Source: Actinostola sp. cb2023
Taxonomy: Eukaryota; Cnidaria; Anthozoa; Actiniaria; Actinostolidae
DNA: 64,000 nucleotides
Direction: 5' to 3'
Assembly: GCA_033675265.1 (NCBI GenBank)
Contig: JAUJYZ010000724.1
Coordinates: 818,001 to 882,000, forward strand
Below the pieces are notes generated by a model. It saw only the letters and a list, made by a program, of their open reading frames with translations, did not search any database and had not been told where the DNA came from. Both the position numbers and the translations under genes were made by a program. Shown in pieces: positions 62,361-64,000 of this stretch (position 1 is the first letter of the stretch; each line of letters starts with the position of its first letter).

Positions 62361-62764
62361 CTAGGGTTATACATGCGTCAGTTGTCAGTCAACTATTTGG
62401 TCATTTGTCAGTTAAATGTTTGCCTTGTCAGTTAAACGTTAGTTCACTATTAACTGACCATATCCTGTTTTGAACTATTGAACGTGTTTGATACTTCGAT
62501 TGTCAGTTTACAGTTAACCCCATTCAGAACCTCAACTAGATGAAACACAAAATAGCATCGAACTTCAATTCTAACTATAGCACATACGTATACACTGTCC
62601 ACCTGCCTAAGCCATCCCACCTATAATACATTATATTATATTATTTTATATTTTATATTTTAGAACATCTTTATACCCATATATACGCACAAGCAAGTGG
62701 ATAAGGAATAAACAAAACAGATGTTCGGAAAAAAATCAGACGCCATTTTTTTCTAAATCATTTT
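62361..62764. other. spacer with repeated GTCAGTTAA-type words
   Basis: TGTCAGTTAAATG, TGTCAGTTAAACG and GTCAGTTTACAGTTAAC recur within 62380-62520 in both orientations. No gene is seen. Confidence 0.45.
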
Positions 62765-62977
<213 letters not shown>

Positions 62978-62978
62978 C

Positions 62979-63695
62979 CTTCCATCCTTTAGTTGAGGGG
63001 TAATTAGCTTTGTCATTGAAATAAGACACATTCTTGACGATCCAGTCGTAGATCTGCTGCAATGATGCTCTGTGGTCAGGACTCGCCCTTATGGCTCCAG
63101 AAATCAACTCAGAGTACGATTGAGGTCCCCATGGGTTTTTACGTGTTACAGCTCGCCCGTTGGTGTAAGTCCAAGTTGCTGGGGATCCAAACGAACTACT
63201 GCTGTCCTCGTTGACTATTTTGGGTTTGATTTCTGGGAGCTTACGTACTTGGGGCTCGTGTCTACGCCTTTCGTATTCGTAGTGTCCTTGTTCGTGTACC
63301 CTTTGTCCCATTCGTTGTTCCAAGTTGGCTAGAGTTACAACGGGTTCTGTTGCGCGTTGTTTGTTGGTGTCTAAAGGCCGTGCTTCAATGAAGCCATTCA
63401 CTGAATCCATGTACTGTGTTTTCAAGTGTTTCGGATCGGGCAGTGTCTCTTCTTCGTCGTCCTCGCTGGTTCTCTTTCTCTTGGGAGACTCCGCCAAACA
63501 CTTCCCATCCGTACTATCTAAATTAGAACTCACAAACTCATGATCACTAAGTAATAGTTTTCTTGGCGAACTGCTACTGCCAGTTTGAAAGCTTGTTGAG
63601 CCGAGTGAAGTCTCGAGGCTGATGGCTGGAAAATGGATCATCGACCTCGAGCTTATGCGAAGATAACGGTCAACGGACGGAGGGATTTCGTACAT
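62979..63695 (-). CDS. foxO: FoxO-type forkhead transcription factor, N-terminal exon
   Basis: 239 codons from ATG at 63695 to AAG/GTATAA (donor at 62978-62977), phase 0. Residues 185-239 are the first half of a forkhead domain: TRKNPWGPQSYSELISGAIR, SLQQIYDWIVKNVSYF, then ANYPSTKGWK. The extra residues before GWK and the intron directly after GWK are FoxO hallmarks. Helix 3 and the rest lie beyond the left of this exon and were not found in the window, so the intron is long. Residues 1-184 are low-complexity, with SSSSPRK (41-47), a basic PKRKRTS (71-77), an acidic run (79-83) and ATW at 173-175. The usual AKT motif RxRxxTW is absent here. FoxO acts in the nucleus downstream of insulin/PI3K signalling in stress and stem-cell control. 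An upstream exon may exist. Confidence 0.88.
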
Positions 63696-64000
63696 TGCTC
63701 TGTCGGTATTTGCGTGTTGTCTCTGTTTAGACCGGTTGACTGTGTATTTTCTACTGTTTCCAATCCGCCCACGTTCACTCTACGTGACGTCATGAATCTG
63801 CATAATGACATCAAACACCAAAGCCAATGTAGCGCCTCAGCGAACAACTCGTCGAATTGACGTTGATATCTTTCCGGGACAAAGATACAAAAACACATTT
63901 ACAAGTTATCTTCACTAGCCGAATGTACATGAATTTTAATTCACGATTTTTACTACTGTAAATTATTAATAGAGTTTTATCCAATTGTACTTTGAAGACA
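63696..64000 (-). other. 5' side of the FoxO exon (UTR/promoter or upstream intron)
   Basis: No second ATG in frame with the FoxO reading frame is evident. ACGTGACGTCATGAATCTGC at 63783 contains a TGACGTCA (CRE-like) word. No clear acceptor decides whether this is UTR or intron. Confidence 0.4.

Overview
This is eukaryotic, almost certainly metazoan DNA. The evidence is GT-AG introns flanking single extracellular-domain exons (WAP, follistatin/Kazal, Ig, Kunitz, PAN), a FoxO forkhead exon, a tRNA-derived SINE, a LINE 3' end and many foldback/MITE elements. The mix of secreted inhibitor and PAN modules, plus a repeat carrying the phrase GACGTTTCGAGCCTTAGCCC, makes an anthozoan cnidarian my best guess (inference; I could not search). 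Unique coding sequence is only a few percent of the window. The rest is satellites, microsatellites and nested transposons.

Layout. 1-3793: 71-bp satellite array A. 4139-24980 (minus strand): a secreted multi-inhibitor gene, 3' end beyond the left edge, with exon order signal peptide, WAP, follistatin/Kazal, Ig, Kunitz x3, WAP, WAP. This matches the order of the WFIKKN/GASP family with extra C-terminal modules. Its introns hold a SINE, about 15 MITEs or foldbacks, minisatellites and a ~120-nt poly(T). 25.8-29.4 kb: hairpin-ended, Helitron2/Helentron-like elements, two in tandem. 30.0-32.4 kb: MITEs, a ~50-bp minisatellite and GGTT repeats. 32465-32807: a signal peptide/PAN exon with broken frame. 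32.9-33.7 kb: (ATT)n. 33.9-34.4 kb: two weak plus-strand exons and a truncated GPCR-like ORF. 35608-42512 (minus): a complete two-exon gene for a 98-aa secreted 8-cysteine protein whose 6.6-kb intron is about 98% satellite array B, the same 71-bp repeat in inverted orientation. 42.6-43.9 kb: (AGT)n. 44.2-50.2 kb: two large foldback elements, the second enclosing an intact-looking spliced gene of unknown function. 50.8-57.5 kb: nested hairpin-ended elements, a TTAA-flanked MITE whose empty site lies elsewhere in the window, a ~400-bp-arm palindrome and the second locus of the ~50-bp minisatellite. 58.8-62.4 kb: giant (AGT)n/(ACT)n arrays around a perfect palindrome and a LINE 3' end. 62979-63695 (minus): a FoxO exon whose splice donor abuts an (ATT)n transposon tail.

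The recognisable genes share a theme: secreted disulfide-rich modules in phase-1 exons. The inhibitor gene probably encodes an extracellular protease-inhibitor/growth-factor-binding protein. The most unusual points are the almost wholly satellite intron of the 8-Cys gene, the paired loss of the Cys14-Cys38 bond in one Kunitz domain, the spliced gene inside a 2.9-kb foldback, and several transposon insertions dated relative to each other by empty sites within the window.
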